A DNA stretch of 64,000 nucleotides from Bradyrhizobium sp. SRL28 (GCF_018596315.1 NZ_JAHEAG010000004.1:186001-250000), one strand, 5' to 3'; shown: positions 26,587 to 36,144, counted from the first letter of the stretch. The notes: a model not told the origin generated them from the letters alone. Translations and numbers: made by a program.

Positions 26587-27393
26587 TCAGTTCGCGGGGG
26601 TAATATAGTTGGTGAAGTCAATCTTGAAGAGGCCGGGATCGACCTTCTTGGACGAGTCCAGATTGTAGACCGCAATCGTGGTGTCGTAGCCCTGCGGATC
26701 GGTCACCGTCCATTGCTTGAGCTGGCCGTCCTTGACGCCGACCATCAGCATCAGCCGGCTGGTGCCGATCAGGGCCTGCTTTTCCTCGATGGTGACGCTG
26801 ATGTAGATGTCATCGGCCGTGACGTTGACGACATTGGTGTCCTTCAACAGATCGATCCGGTCCGACAGCAGGAAGCGCAGCGGCGTCTGCGACAGCGGAT
26901 AGATGTCCTGGGTCGCAAGCTTGGTATCGCGGACCGCCAGCGAAGACCCGTCGGCGATGATCGCGATCGGGCTGGGCGCATCGTATTCGAATCGCACCTT
27001 GCCCGGCTTCTGGATGTAGAAATCGCCCTTGGTCTTGCTGCCGTCAGGACCGACCTGGACGAAATTTCCGACCAGCGTCTGCAGCGAGGACAGATAGGAA
27101 CTCACCCGCGCAGCCTGCGCCTTCTGATTGGCGTCGAAGGTTGCAAACACATTGGCCGGGACATTGCGGTTTGGGTTCGGAATCACCGGGTTCGGCGGCG
27201 CCTGGGTGGCGCCGGTGGTCATCGGAACCTTGTCCTGCGCACTCATCTGCACGCTGCCGTCGCGGGCCTTGGGCGCGGGCTTCGGAACCGGCACGGTCTG
27301 CGAGAGCGTCGGCGTCGCGAAGCCTGCGATCGATGTGGCGATCAAAAGGGCCAGTCCGGCGCGCAGCCCGCGATGGGTGGATTGTTCTGTCAT
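26587..27393 (-). CDS. LolA-family outer-membrane lipoprotein carrier protein
   Basis: 268 residues with an N-terminal signal peptide (LRAGLALLIATSIAGFATPTLS), a low-complexity Pro-rich spacer to about residue 90, then a LolA-type domain: QAARVSSYLSSLQTLVGNFVQVGPDGSKTKGDFYIQKPGKVRFEYDAPSPIAIIADGSSLAVRD. LolA carries lipoproteins across the periplasm from LolCDE to LolB. The spacer is longer than in E. coli LolA, common in Rhizobiales. It lies 127 bp downstream of ftsK on the same strand, the same ftsK-lolA neighbourhood as in E. coli and others. Symbol withheld because LolA-like paralogues exist. Confidence 0.85.
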   Translation of the reverse strand: MTEQSTHRGLRAGLALLIATSIAGFATPTLSQTVPVPKPAPKARDGSVQMSAQDKVPMTTGATQAPPNPVIPNPNRNVPANVFATFDANQKAQAARVSSYLSSLQTLVGNFVQVGPDGSKTKGDFYIQKPGKVRFEYDAPSPIAIIADGSSLAVRDTKLATQDIYPLSQTPLRFLLSDRIDLLKDTNVVNVTADDIYISVTIEEKQALIGTSRLMLMVGVKDGQLKQWTVTDPQGYDTTIAVYNLDSSKKVDPGLFKIDFTNYITPAN

Positions 27394-27519
27394 CAGGTAT
27401 TTCGGATCTCTATTCGACGAGGCATCCCGCTGCCAGCCATTTTATCGTGCTTTCGACCAAAGGAGATATCGTTTTTCCGTGAAAATAGTTGCATCGAATC
27501 CACATTCGGCGCCGGCCCC

Positions 27520-29964
27520 CTAGAATCCGCCCTCTTCCTCCGCGACCAGGATTTCGCGCTTGCCGGCGTGATTCGCCTGCCCGACGATGCCTTCGAGTTC
27601 CATCCGCTCCATCAATGAGGCGGCGCGGTTATAGCCGATTTGCAGCCGGCGCTGAATGTAGGAGGTTGAGGCCTTGCGGTCGCGCTTGACGATCGCAACC
27701 GCCTGCGAGAACAGGTCGCCGCCGCCGTCCCCGCCCATGCCGGTGGAATCGAACACCGCGCCGTCTTCGTCGGTCGGTTCTTCCGCTGTGACCGCTTCCA
27801 GATATTCCGGCTGGCCCTGCGTCTTGAGGTGACGCACGACCTTCTCGACTTCCTCGTCGGAAACGAACGGACCGTGCACGCGGCTGATGCGTCCGCCACC
27901 GGCCATATACAGCATGTCGCCCTGGCCGAGCAGTTGCTCGGCGCCCATTTCACCGAGGATGGTTCGGCTGTCGATTTTCGAGGTGACCTGAAACGAGATA
28001 CGGGTCGGGAAGTTCGCCTTGATGGTGCCGGTGATGACGTCGACCGACGGACGCTGCGTGGCGAGGATCACGTGTAGGCCGGCGGCGCGCGCCATCTGCG
28101 CCAGGCGCTGCACCGCGCCTTCGATGTCCTTGCCGGCCACCATCATCAGGTCGGCCATTTCGTCGACGATGATGACGATATAGGGCAGCGGTTCGAGGTC
28201 GAGTTTTTCTTCCTCGTAGATCGCCTTGCCGGTTTCCTTGTCGAAGCCGGTATGCACCGTACGCGTCAGGTCTTCGCCCTTACCCTTGGCTTCGACGAGG
28301 CGCTGGTTGTAGCCGTCGATGTTGCGCACACCGAGCTTGGCCATTTTCTTGTAGCGCTCTTCCATCTCGCGCACGGCCCATTTCAGCGCGACCACGGCTT
28401 TCTTCGGGTCGGTCACGACCGGCGTCAGCAGATGCGGGATGCCGTCATAGACGGAGAGTTCGAGCATTTTTGGATCGACCATGATCAGGCGGCACTGATC
28501 CGGCCGCAAGCGGTAGACCAGGCTGAGGATCATGGTGTTGATCGCGACCGATTTGCCGGAGCCGGTGGTGCCGGCGATCAGCATATGCGGCGTGCGCGCG
28601 AGATCGATGATGATGGATTCGCCGCCGATGTTCTTGCCGAGGCAGAGTGGCAGCTTCGCGTGCGACTCGTCCTTCGCGGTCAGCAATTCGCGCAGGTAAA
28701 CCTTTTCGCGATGCACATTGGGCAGTTCGATGCCGATGGCGTTGCGGCCGGCGACCACGGCGACGCGGGCCGAGAGCGCGCTCATCGAGCGGGCGATATC
28801 GTCGGCAAGGCCGATCACGCGCGAGGATTTGATGCCGGGCGCCGGTTCGAGTTCGTACAGCGTCACGACCGGGCCGGGATTGGCCTTGACGATCTCGCCG
28901 CGGACGCCGAAATCGCCGAGCACGCCTTCCAGCGCGCGCGAATTGGCCTCCAGTTCGGCCTTGCTGAGCGGCTGCCGGTCCGACGCCTTGGGCGCCGTCA
29001 GCACCGAGACCGAAGGCAGCTCGAATTTCTCGGATTTGCGCGCCGCCGCGCGCGGTGCGGCTTTCTTGCGCGGCGCGCGAGCGGCCGGAACTTCCTCGTC
29101 CTCTTCTTCCTCTTCTTCCTCGTCCTCGAATTCCTCTTCCTGCTGCGGCGCAAGTGTAGGCGCAGCGCGGCCGCGGAGGCTCGGTTCCTGACGTTCGAAC
29201 GAGGCGGTGCGAGGCGGCGGCGAACTCGACACCAGCGATCGATAGGCCGCGCTCATCAACCAGGCGAGCTGCGCCTTTGCGCTCATCAGCGCGTGATAAA
29301 CCCATCCGAGCGAAACCGAACTGCGATCGCCTTCTTCCTCGAAGGGCGTGTCATCGTCCTCGATCGGCGTCAGCTCTTCATCTCTCGGGCGCGAGCCCCA
29401 GCCGCTGGCAAACAGGAAGGCCGCGCACATCGCCGCGAACAGGATGATGCCGAGCACGAGACGATAGGTGAAGCCGGCCGGACCGAACACCACGGCAGGT
29501 GCCCGCACCAGCGCGTCGCCGACGACGCCGCCAAGGCCGGTCGGCAGCGACCACGCGCCGCCATGCGGCCAGCAGCTTGCAAAACCTGCCGCGATCACCG
29601 TGCAGAGAATCCAGCATCCAAGGCGCAGCGCTTCGCGGTCGAAGGTGCGATGGGTCAGCATGCGCCAGCCCCACACCGCGACGGGCAGGATCAGCATGAT
29701 CGCGCCGAGGCCGAGAATCTGCATCAGGAGATCGGCGCCGATCGCGCCGGGGTAGCCGAGAACATTGCGGATCGGACGCGACGTCGCGTGGCTCAGGCTC
29801 GGGTCCTGTACCGACCACGTCATCAACGCCGCCGCCGCCACGCCGGACAGCGCGATCAGGCAAAGGCCTGCAAGCTCACGCAGGCGCCGTGCGAGGGCGT
29901 CGCGGATTGAGACCGGCAGATGGCCGACCAGGGGAATAACACGTTCGATCGCTGGCATGCTCAT
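27520..29964 (-). CDS. ftsK: DNA translocase FtsK
   Basis: Septum-anchored motor that pumps DNA and activates XerCD at dif. Order in 814 residues: four to five N-terminal membrane helices (to about 190), a polar linker with an almost pure acidic run (about residues 272-290) followed by a basic Ala/Arg/Lys patch, the alpha domain ([26 protein letters not shown]), the RecA-like beta domain with Walker A GTTGSGKS at about 464-471 and Walker [14 protein letters not shown], and the C-terminal gamma winged helix ([43 protein letters not shown]) that reads KOPS. It is 12 bp behind the aminotransferase gene. Confidence 0.97.
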   Translation of the reverse strand: MSMPAIERVIPLVGHLPVSIRDALARRLRELAGLCLIALSGVAAAALMTWSVQDPSLSHATSRPIRNVLGYPGAIGADLLMQILGLGAIMLILPVAVWGWRMLTHRTFDREALRLGCWILCTVIAAGFASCWPHGGAWSLPTGLGGVVGDALVRAPAVVFGPAGFTYRLVLGIILFAAMCAAFLFASGWGSRPRDEELTPIEDDDTPFEEEGDRSSVSLGWVYHALMSAKAQLAWLMSAAYRSLVSSSPPPRTASFERQEPSLRGRAAPTLAPQQEEEFEDEEEEEEEDEEVPAARAPRKKAAPRAAARKSEKFELPSVSVLTAPKASDRQPLSKAELEANSRALEGVLGDFGVRGEIVKANPGPVVTLYELEPAPGIKSSRVIGLADDIARSMSALSARVAVVAGRNAIGIELPNVHREKVYLRELLTAKDESHAKLPLCLGKNIGGESIIIDLARTPHMLIAGTTGSGKSVAINTMILSLVYRLRPDQCRLIMVDPKMLELSVYDGIPHLLTPVVTDPKKAVVALKWAVREMEERYKKMAKLGVRNIDGYNQRLVEAKGKGEDLTRTVHTGFDKETGKAIYEEEKLDLEPLPYIVIIVDEMADLMMVAGKDIEGAVQRLAQMARAAGLHVILATQRPSVDVITGTIKANFPTRISFQVTSKIDSRTILGEMGAEQLLGQGDMLYMAGGGRISRVHGPFVSDEEVEKVVRHLKTQGQPEYLEAVTAEEPTDEDGAVFDSTGMGGDGGGDLFSQAVAIVKRDRKASTSYIQRRLQIGYNRAASLMERMELEGIVGQANHAGKREILVAEEEGGF

Positions 29965-29976
29965 GGGGCCCTGCGA

Positions 29977-31203
29977 TTAATCAAGAATTTCGACCAGCCG
30001 GTGCAATGCCTCGGCGGTTGATTCACTGTCGGAGACGAGCGCCAGACGGATGTAGCCTGCGCCGGGATTGAAGCCGTCGTCCTGCGGCCGCGACAGATAA
30101 CTGCCGGGGATCACGCGGACACCCGCATCCCGATAGAGTTTCACCGCCGTCGCCTCGTCGCCGCCACGCTCGGAGACGTCGAGCCAGACGCAGAAGCCGC
30201 CGGCGGGCCGCGCATAGCCGTAGCGGCTGCCGAGAATCTGGTCGGCGAGATCGAACTTGATGCGGTAGAGCCTGCGGTTTTCTTCGACGTGCACTTCGTC
30301 GCCGTAGGCGGCGACCGCGACGTGCTGCAGTGGCACCGGCACCTGGGGTGCTGCGACATTGCGCAATTCGTGAAAGGCCGAGAGAAACTTTCGGTCGCCG
30401 GCGGCAAAGCCGACGCGCATGCCGGGCAGGTTCGAGCGCTTCGACAGCGACTGGAACGCGACGACGTTGGTGAAGTCAGGCCCGGCGCATTCCAGCGCGC
30501 TGCCCGGCGCCTGCCTGGTGTAGATTTCCGAATAGCACTCGTCGCTCAGGATCATGAAGCCATGGCGGTCGGCGAGTTTCTTCAAGCGGATGAAGTAGTC
30601 GCGCGAGGCGACCGCGCCTTGCGGATTGGCGGGCGAGGCAATGAACATCGCCACGGTTCTGGCCAGCGTCGCGTCATCGAGCGTATCCAGATCCGGCAAA
30701 AATCCGTTGGCGAGCGTGGTCGGCAGGTAGATCAGTTCGCAACCGGCGGCGCGGGCGCCGGCGCCATAGGCCGGATAAAACGGGTTGGGCATCAGGATCG
30801 CGGGCCTGCCCTTGCGCGGGCCAACATAACGGGCGGCGGTGATCGCCGCGAAAACCAGCCCCTCGCGGCTGCCGTTCAGCACCAGGATTTCGCTCTCGGG
30901 ATCGATCGGCCGCGGCAGCTGGAACCGGGTTGACAGCCAGTTCGCTGCCGCCCGCCGGAACGGCTCGATGCCCCTGGCGAGGGGATAGCGGCCGAAATCG
31001 GCAATGTGTTTCGCCAGGACCGGCCCGATAAAATCCGGTACCGGGTGCTGAGGCTCGCCTAATGACAGCGTAATCAATGGCTTGGCCGGCTGATAGGGTG
31101 CCAGCAGCTCGGTCGTGCGCAAGAATGGCGAGCGCTCGGCCTGACCGGCAGGGGTTGCGTTGCCGGCGCCCTGCGCCACGCCGGAAGAGGCGGTCATAGC
31201 CAT
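29977..31203 (-). CDS. Class I/II aminotransferase, DapC-like
   Basis: PLP-dependent fold-type I aminotransferase of about 408 residues. Substrate-binding text ITLSLGEPQHPVPD, cofactor residues in SPANPQGAVASRDYF and ILSDECYSEIY, and the Schiff-base Lys in SLSKRSNLPGMRVGFAAGD (about residue 253). The SLSKRSN motif is typical of N-succinyldiaminopimelate aminotransferases (DapC, lysine/peptidoglycan precursor path), so I favour that role without certainty. ATG 31203 is chosen; ATG 31197 is equally possible. It leads a leftward unit with ftsK, and a CtrA-type site lies 85 bp upstream of the start. Confidence 0.85.
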   Translation of the reverse strand: MAMTASSGVAQGAGNATPAGQAERSPFLRTTELLAPYQPAKPLITLSLGEPQHPVPDFIGPVLAKHIADFGRYPLARGIEPFRRAAANWLSTRFQLPRPIDPESEILVLNGSREGLVFAAITAARYVGPRKGRPAILMPNPFYPAYGAGARAAGCELIYLPTTLANGFLPDLDTLDDATLARTVAMFIASPANPQGAVASRDYFIRLKKLADRHGFMILSDECYSEIYTRQAPGSALECAGPDFTNVVAFQSLSKRSNLPGMRVGFAAGDRKFLSAFHELRNVAAPQVPVPLQHVAVAAYGDEVHVEENRRLYRIKFDLADQILGSRYGYARPAGGFCVWLDVSERGGDEATAVKLYRDAGVRVIPGSYLSRPQDDGFNPGAGYIRLALVSDSESTAEALHRLVEILD

Positions 31204-31287
31204 GTCTGAAACGCCAGCACTTTCAAAAGCGGTCGAGGGACCTACCCGACGACCGGAACACATCAAACCACCATAGATACGGCGAGG

Positions 31288-31306
31288 TTAAGACGCGATT
31301 AACCAT
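31288..31306 (-). promoter_or_regulatory. CtrA-type binding site upstream of the dapC-like/ftsK unit
   Basis: TTAA-GACGCGA-TTAACCAT matches the CtrA consensus TTAA-N7-TTAA exactly, and its right half is the extended TTAACCAT. It is centred roughly 90 bp upstream of the aminotransferase start codon. CtrA is the cell-cycle master regulator of alphaproteobacteria and controls division genes; assigning control of ftsK here is inference. Confidence 0.6.
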
Positions 31307-31485
31307 CGGTGCCAGCAGCGATTTTACGGCATTTCGCCTTTGGGCGGCATTTCCGGCAAGGCGACGCCGGAAGTCGTCGGGATGGCCGAATGGCGGTTCC
31401 GGGCGCGGCCGCGGCCCGCCTGGATACCAGATCCGGCGCGACGCAAGCCATCTCGCCAAGCTCCTCGACGTGACGGTTCCTGCTG

Positions 31486-31890
31486 CTACCGCGCCGGCAG
31501 CCGCTCAAACGCCGGCATGCCGTCAGGCACATGGTGGAAGGCCTGCTTGTCGCACGTGTAGATCGCCATCTGCGGATTGAAGAGGGCAGGGTCGTCGAAG
31601 GTTCCGACCTTCAGCACCACCGCCGGCAATCCGGGCACCTTGGTCACCATATGGGTCCCGCATTCCGGGCAGAATTCACGCGTCACGGCGCGCTCGAGGT
31701 CGCTGCGGGTGAACTGCTTCGGCTGGCTTGCGGTGTATTTGAAGCCGTCGACCGGCATTGCTAGGAACATGTTCGGCCCGCCGCCGGTGATATACTGGCA
31801 TTCCCGGCAATGACACTGCGCCTTCATCATCGGCTCGCCGTCGGCCTCATAGCGCACCTTGCCGCAATAGCATCCGCCTTCGAGTTTCAT
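31486..31890 (-). CDS. GFA (CENP-V/Gfa) family zinc protein
   Basis: 134 residues with the zinc-binding Cys pattern of the glutathione-dependent formaldehyde-activating enzyme family: GGCYCGKVRYEADGEP, then AQCHCRECQYITGGG, then EFCPECGTHMV. The family founder was proposed to speed condensation of formaldehyde with glutathione, but most members have no proven activity. No formaldehyde-oxidation gene is adjacent. The start ATG has GGGAGG-type sequence upstream on the minus strand. About 280 bp separate its stop from the aminotransferase start; that gap holds the CtrA-type site and nothing else seen. Confidence 0.88.
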   Translation of the reverse strand: MKLEGGCYCGKVRYEADGEPMMKAQCHCRECQYITGGGPNMFLAMPVDGFKYTASQPKQFTRSDLERAVTREFCPECGTHMVTKVPGLPAVVLKVGTFDDPALFNPQMAIYTCDKQAFHHVPDGMPAFERLPAR

Positions 31891-32040
31891 GACGTCCTCC
31901 CGGTTCTGTTGCTCCTATTCCGACGCCACCGCGCCGGTTTGGCAATCCTTTTTTGGCCCTGACTTTGGTTTTGACATCGACTCCGATACCGCCGGACTAG
32001 GCTGCGGCGTGGATCGCAATGCCGCTGGCAGGAGCTTGTG

Positions 32041-32525
32041 ATGGACCAAGCTGGTTTCTGGGCAATCGTTCAGGCCGCGAACGACGCCTCAGGCGGCGAC
32101 ATGGATCGAAAATGCGACGCGCTGCGGCAACAAGTCTCGTCGCTCTCGAAGGCCGATGCGATTGAATTCACGCAACTCTTCGACGCCATGATGGGCAAGG
32201 CCTATAGCTTCCCGCTTTGGGGCGCGGATTATGTCGTCAACGGTGGATGCAGCGACGATACCTTCGACGATTTTTGCTCCTCGTTGATTTCCCGGGGCGT
32301 CAGGCGTTCGAGCGCGCCCTGTCAAATCCCGATGCGCTCGCCGACGAGGATTTCAGCGACTCGGACTGGTTCTACGAAGGGTATCAATACGCCGTCACCG
32401 ACGGCGTTGAGACGGCTGCCGGCCATCGGCCGCAACGGAGCATGCCGGATCAACCCGCCGGGGTCGCGTGGCAAGAGGACGAACTCGACGCCCTGTTTCC
32501 GAAACTCAGCGCAAAGTTCGGGTGA
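32041..32525 (+). pseudogene. Frameshifted DUF4240 family gene
   Basis: The first about 85 codons encode the N-terminal half of a DUF4240 protein (DQAGFWAIVQAANDASGGD, LWGADYVVNGGCSDDTFDDFCSSLISRG). From about 32300 the matching continuation (RQAFERALSNPDALADEDFSDSDWFYEGYQYAV and on to EDELDALFPKLSAKFG) is found in another frame. Adding one base near 32298-32302 would restore a single 160-residue protein. An AGGAG lies 6 nt before the ATG, so the start is good. Either a recent loss-of-function deletion or a sequencing error in the GGGGC stretch. The function of DUF4240 is unknown. Confidence 0.75.
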
Positions 32526-32584
32526 TCGCACGCGGGGTGGTCAACGTGCGTTCTGGTACTCGCTTGCGGCTTTAAGAAAAGAAA

Positions 32585-32610
32585 GGGGCTCCAACTTGCG
32601 CTGGAGCCCC
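32585..32610 (-). terminator. Intrinsic terminator of amtB1
   Basis: Stem GGGGCTCCA / TGGAGCCCC (9 bp) with an 8-base loop; read leftward it is followed by TTTCTTTTCTT. It lies about 105 bp after the amtB1 stop. A second hairpin (GGGGCAACG / CGTTGCCCC, 32668-32689) sits between without a T-run. Confidence 0.8.
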
Positions 32611-32713
32611 TCAACGGTCAGGGCATTGCCGGGTATGTGCCCGAACCGGAGTTGTGGATGCGACCCCGGGGCAACGACTACGTTGCCCCTTGGGGATCGC
32701 ACCCCGGGAGAAC

Positions 32714-34156
32714 TTACATGTTGTAAGCGCGCTCCGTGTGCTCGGTGACGTCGAGGCCTTCACGCTCGGTCTCGACGTTGACGCGCAGGCCGACGATCAC
32801 GTCGACGACCTTGAAGAGGATCGCCGAACCGATGCCCGACCACACCAGCGTGGTGCAGACGCCCCAGAGCTGCGAGGTCATCTGGCCCACGAAGTCGTAT
32901 TCGGCGATCTTGCCGAGGGCGTAGTCCATGACGCCGGTGCCGCCGAGGGCGGGATTCACCAGGATGCCGGTGCCAAGCGCGCCGACGATGCCGCCGACGC
33001 AGTGGACGCCGAACACGTCGAGCGAGTCGTCATAGCCGAGCGAGTTCTTCACCACGGTGCAGAAGAACAGGCAGACGACGCCGACCACCAGACCGAGCAC
33101 GATCGCTCCCATCGGACCGGCATAACCGGCCGCGGGCGTGACCGCCACGAGGCCCGCCACCGCGCCCGACAATGCGCCGAGCACGGAAGGATGGCCCTTG
33201 ACGATCCATTCCGCGAACATCCAGGCCAGCGCCGCCGCTGCAGTCGCAACGAAGGAGTTGGTCATGGCGAGCGCGGCGCCGCCGGAGGCTTCGAGGTTCG
33301 ATCCGGCGTTGAAGCCGAACCAGCCGACCCAGAGCAGCGAAGCGCCGATCATGGTCATCGTCAGCGAGTGCGGAGCCATCAGCTCCTTGCCGTAACCGAC
33401 GCGCTTGCCGATCAAGAGCGCACCGACGAGACCGGCGATACCGGCATTGATGTGCACCACGGTGCCGCCGGCGAAGTCGATCGCGCCCTTCTTGAAGATC
33501 CAGCCTGCATCGGCATTGATCTCGGCGAGCTTGGTCTCAGCCGCGGTCTTCGCCGCACCGTCAGCCGCCGCAGCAAGCGCCTTGGCCGCGTCCGTGATCA
33601 GGTCCGGTCCGGGCCAGTACCAAACCATATGCGCGATCGGGAGGTAGATCAGCGTGACCCACAACGGGACGAACAAGGCAACCGCCGCAAACTTCATGCG
33701 TTCGGCGAAGGCGCCGACGATGAGGGCGGGGGTGATCGCCGCGAACGTCATCTGGAAGCAGATATAGATCAGCTCGGTGATGTTGGCGTCGACGCTGAAG
33801 GTCGCCGCTTTCGACTCGAGGGTCACGCCCATCAGGAAGGCCTTCGAGAAGCCGCCGATGAAGTCGGAACCGCCGGTGAAGGCGAGGCTGTAGCCGTAGA
33901 GCGTCCAGAGCAGGACGACGATGCAGACGGTGTAGAAAACCTGCATCAGGACCGAGAGCATGTTCTTGGAACGGACGAGACCGCCGTAGAACAGCGCCAG
34001 GCCGGGGATGGTCATCAACAGCACCAGCACCGTCGACGTCAGCATCCAGGCGTTGTCGCCCTTGTTGACGGTTGGTTCGGCGCAGGCCGCGGTTGCAGCG
34101 AACAGGCCGACTGCGAAGGCCGCCAGTCCCGCGCTAGAGGGACGTTTAAACGTCAT
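32714..34156 (-). CDS. amtB: Ammonium transporter (AmtB family), copy 1
   Basis: Inner-membrane trimeric channel for ammonium. The 480 residues start with a signal-like helix (AGLAAFAVGLFAATAACAEP), then eleven membrane helices. Family residues are present: the twin pore His in VVHINAGIAGL and FGVHCVGGIVGALGTG, plus PGLALFYGGLVRSKN and WVGWFGFNAGSNL. Compared with copy 2 it has an Ala-rich insertion of about 40 residues (AKALAAAADGAAKTAAETKLAEINADAGW) in the loop before the first pore His. It lies 38 bp after a PII gene, the usual glnK-amtB pairing in which PII blocks the channel when nitrogen is plentiful. Confidence 0.96.
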   Translation of the reverse strand: MTFKRPSSAGLAAFAVGLFAATAACAEPTVNKGDNAWMLTSTVLVLLMTIPGLALFYGGLVRSKNMLSVLMQVFYTVCIVVLLWTLYGYSLAFTGGSDFIGGFSKAFLMGVTLESKAATFSVDANITELIYICFQMTFAAITPALIVGAFAERMKFAAVALFVPLWVTLIYLPIAHMVWYWPGPDLITDAAKALAAAADGAAKTAAETKLAEINADAGWIFKKGAIDFAGGTVVHINAGIAGLVGALLIGKRVGYGKELMAPHSLTMTMIGASLLWVGWFGFNAGSNLEASGGAALAMTNSFVATAAAALAWMFAEWIVKGHPSVLGALSGAVAGLVAVTPAAGYAGPMGAIVLGLVVGVVCLFFCTVVKNSLGYDDSLDVFGVHCVGGIVGALGTGILVNPALGGTGVMDYALGKIAEYDFVGQMTSQLWGVCTTLVWSGIGSAILFKVVDVIVGLRVNVETEREGLDVTEHTERAYNM

Positions 34157-34194
34157 TTGGTTTTACTCCTGAGTGGTAAGATTTGAGCGCGAAA

Positions 34195-34533
34195 TCAGAG
34201 GGCCGCGGCATCCGCCTCACCCGTGCGGATACGCACCGCATGGTCGAGGTTGATGACGAAGATCTTGCCGTCGCCGATCTGGCCGGTCTTGGCAGCTGAT
34301 GTGATGGCGTCGATGGTCTTGTCGACCTGATCCGAGGCGACAGCGACCTCGATCTTGATCTTGGGCAGGAAGCTCACGGCGTATTCGGCGCCGCGATAGA
34401 TTTCCGTGTGGCCCTTCTGGCGGCCATAACCCTTGACTTCCGTCACCGTGAGACCGTGAACGCCAATGGCGGTCAGGGCGTCACGGACTTCTTCGAGCTT
34501 GAATGGCTTGATGATCGCCATAACAATTTTCAT
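34195..34533 (-). CDS. glnK: PII nitrogen regulatory protein GlnK, copy 1
   Basis: 112-residue trimeric signal protein that senses 2-oxoglutarate and ATP/ADP and gates AmtB. Complete family text: [20 protein letters not shown], the T-loop [19 protein letters not shown] with the uridylylation Tyr at about 51, and the C-terminal GDGKIFVINLDHAVRIRTGE. The start is ATG 34533, since an in-frame upstream stretch adds 21 residues foreign to the family. It precedes amtB copy 1; a sigma-54-type promoter lies about 105 bp upstream. Confidence 0.96.
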   Translation of the reverse strand: MKIVMAIIKPFKLEEVRDALTAIGVHGLTVTEVKGYGRQKGHTEIYRGAEYAVSFLPKIKIEVAVASDQVDKTIDAITSAAKTGQIGDGKIFVINLDHAVRIRTGEADAAAL

Positions 34534-34637
34534 GGGTCTTATCCCCGCTTGGGCCCGGTTCAGACGGACCGGGCGTTCTCGACTGAGGTTCACCACGCGG
34601 AGATGTTCACTACGCGGGCACAGCCAGGACCCTTAGA

Positions 34638-34653
34638 ATCAAATGCCGTGCCA
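34638..34653 (-). promoter_or_regulatory. Sigma-54-type promoter upstream of glnK1-amtB1
   Basis: On the minus strand TGGCACGGCATTTGAT matches the -24/-12 consensus TGGCACG-N4-TTGCW with a perfect -24 block and correct spacing; the -12 block is TTGAT instead of TTGCA/T. It is about 105 bp upstream of glnK1, fitting NtrC-RpoN control of nitrogen-scavenging genes. No NtrC sites were assigned. Confidence 0.6.
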
Positions 34654-34749
34654 GATCGAAGCCGTTCCCTAACAGTTTATGAATCCGGCCCTTTTCGCCC
34701 TTTCCGGGAATTGCACTTTCCTGCGCCATTCCGTCGCGCCCAAAACGTA

Positions 34750-34782
34750 GTCAGGCCTGCCCAAATCGAGGGCAGGCCTGAC
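34750..34782 (-). terminator. Terminator of amtB2
   Basis: Perfect 13-bp stem GTCAGGCCTGCCC / GGGCAGGCCTGAC with a 7-base loop; leftward it is followed by TACGTTTTGG, a short T-run. It separates the upstream glnK-amtB pair from the downstream pair, implying that the second pair needs its own promoter. Confidence 0.75.
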
Positions 34783-34836
34783 TGGCGTCACAATCCTGCT
34801 CAGCGGCAGAGCAAGAAAACGGTAATGGGATGGTGA

Positions 34837-36144
34837 CTACTGCAGCGCTTCGCCGTGCTGCGAGATATCGAGGCCTTCCAGCTCCTGCTGCTGCGACACC
34901 CGCAGCGGCGCGAACACGCCCACCAGCTTGAGCAGCACAAAGGTGATGCCGCCGGACCACACCAGCGTGGCGACGATCCCGTAGAGCTGGGTCACGACCT
35001 GCTGCGCATTGCCCTCGATCAGGCCCGCGGTGCCGCCGATCGCGTTCACCGCAAAGACGCCGGCGAGCAACGTGCCGGTCATTCCGCCAATGCCGTGGAC
35101 GCCGAACACGTCGAGCGAATCGTCATATTTGAGGCGCTGCTTGAGCCAGGTGCAGGCCCAGAAGCAGAGCGTTCCCGCGACGACGCCGATGACGACGCCG
35201 TGCCACGGCGCCACGAATCCGGAGGCCGGGGTGATGGTGCCAAGGCCGGCGATGGCGCCTGATATCATGCCGAGCACCGACGGCTTGCGTCGAGTCGCCC
35301 ATTCGATCGCGCCCCAGGTCAGCGCGCCGGCGCAGGCGGCCAGATGCGTCGCGGTGATGGCCATGACCGCGCGCGAGTTAGCGGCCAGTGCCGATCCGCC
35401 ATTGAAGCCGAACCAGCCGACCCACAACAATCCGGTGCCGATCACGGCGAGCGACAGGTCGAACGGCGCGAGGTTCTCGCTTCCATAGCCCTGACGCCGG
35501 CCCAGCACGGCTGCGGCCACCAGTCCGCCGATGCCGGCGGAAAGATGCACGACGAGGCCGCCGGCGAAATCCAGCACGCCCATGCTGGCGAGGAATCCGC
35601 CGCCCCATACCCAGTGCGCGAGCGGGACATAAACGAACGTGAACCAGCCGATGGAAAAAAGCAGATAGGCCGAGAACCGCATCCGGTCCGCCACCGCGCC
35701 CGCCACCAGCGCCACCGTGATGATCGCAAACGTCATCTGGTACAGCATGAAAAGCGCTTCCGGGATCGTCTTCGCCGCCGGGTTGACGCTCTCCATCGTC
35801 ATCCCGATCAGGAACCAGCGATCGAGCGTGCCGATCCAAGGACCATCGCCGACGAAGGCCAGCGAATAGCCGAATGCTACCCAGAGGATCGAGATGATCG
35901 CAACGGCGGCGAGGCTCTGCGCCATTGTCGCCAGCACGTTCTTCTTGCGCACCATGCCGGAATAGAACAGCGCCAGGCCCGGTATCGTCATCATCAATAC
36001 CAGCGCGGTGGCAACGATCATCCACGCGGTGTCGGCGGCATTGATGGTGGACGTTTCGGCGGCCAGGGCCGGCGTTGCGAACGAGCTCGCTGCAAGAGTA
36101 ATGAGCGCAGCGCTCGCTGCGGCACGATACGATGGTGCCCCCAT
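34837..36144 (-). CDS. amtB: Ammonium transporter (AmtB family), copy 2
   Basis: 435 residues: signal-like first segment (ALITLAASSFATPALAAE) and eleven membrane helices. It has the twin pore His in VVHLSAGIGGLVAA and FGVHGIGGMTGTLLAGVF, PGLALFYSGMVRKKN, and WVGWFGFNGGSAL. It lacks the Ala-rich loop insertion of copy 1. The C-terminal cytoplasmic tail (VGVFAPLRVSQQQELEGLDISQHGEALQ), where GlnK docks, is present. It is 78 bp downstream of glnK copy 2 and closed by its own terminator. Confidence 0.96.
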   Translation of the reverse strand: MGAPSYRAAASAALITLAASSFATPALAAETSTINAADTAWMIVATALVLMMTIPGLALFYSGMVRKKNVLATMAQSLAAVAIISILWVAFGYSLAFVGDGPWIGTLDRWFLIGMTMESVNPAAKTIPEALFMLYQMTFAIITVALVAGAVADRMRFSAYLLFSIGWFTFVYVPLAHWVWGGGFLASMGVLDFAGGLVVHLSAGIGGLVAAAVLGRRQGYGSENLAPFDLSLAVIGTGLLWVGWFGFNGGSALAANSRAVMAITATHLAACAGALTWGAIEWATRRKPSVLGMISGAIAGLGTITPASGFVAPWHGVVIGVVAGTLCFWACTWLKQRLKYDDSLDVFGVHGIGGMTGTLLAGVFAVNAIGGTAGLIEGNAQQVVTQLYGIVATLVWSGGITFVLLKLVGVFAPLRVSQQQELEGLDISQHGEALQ

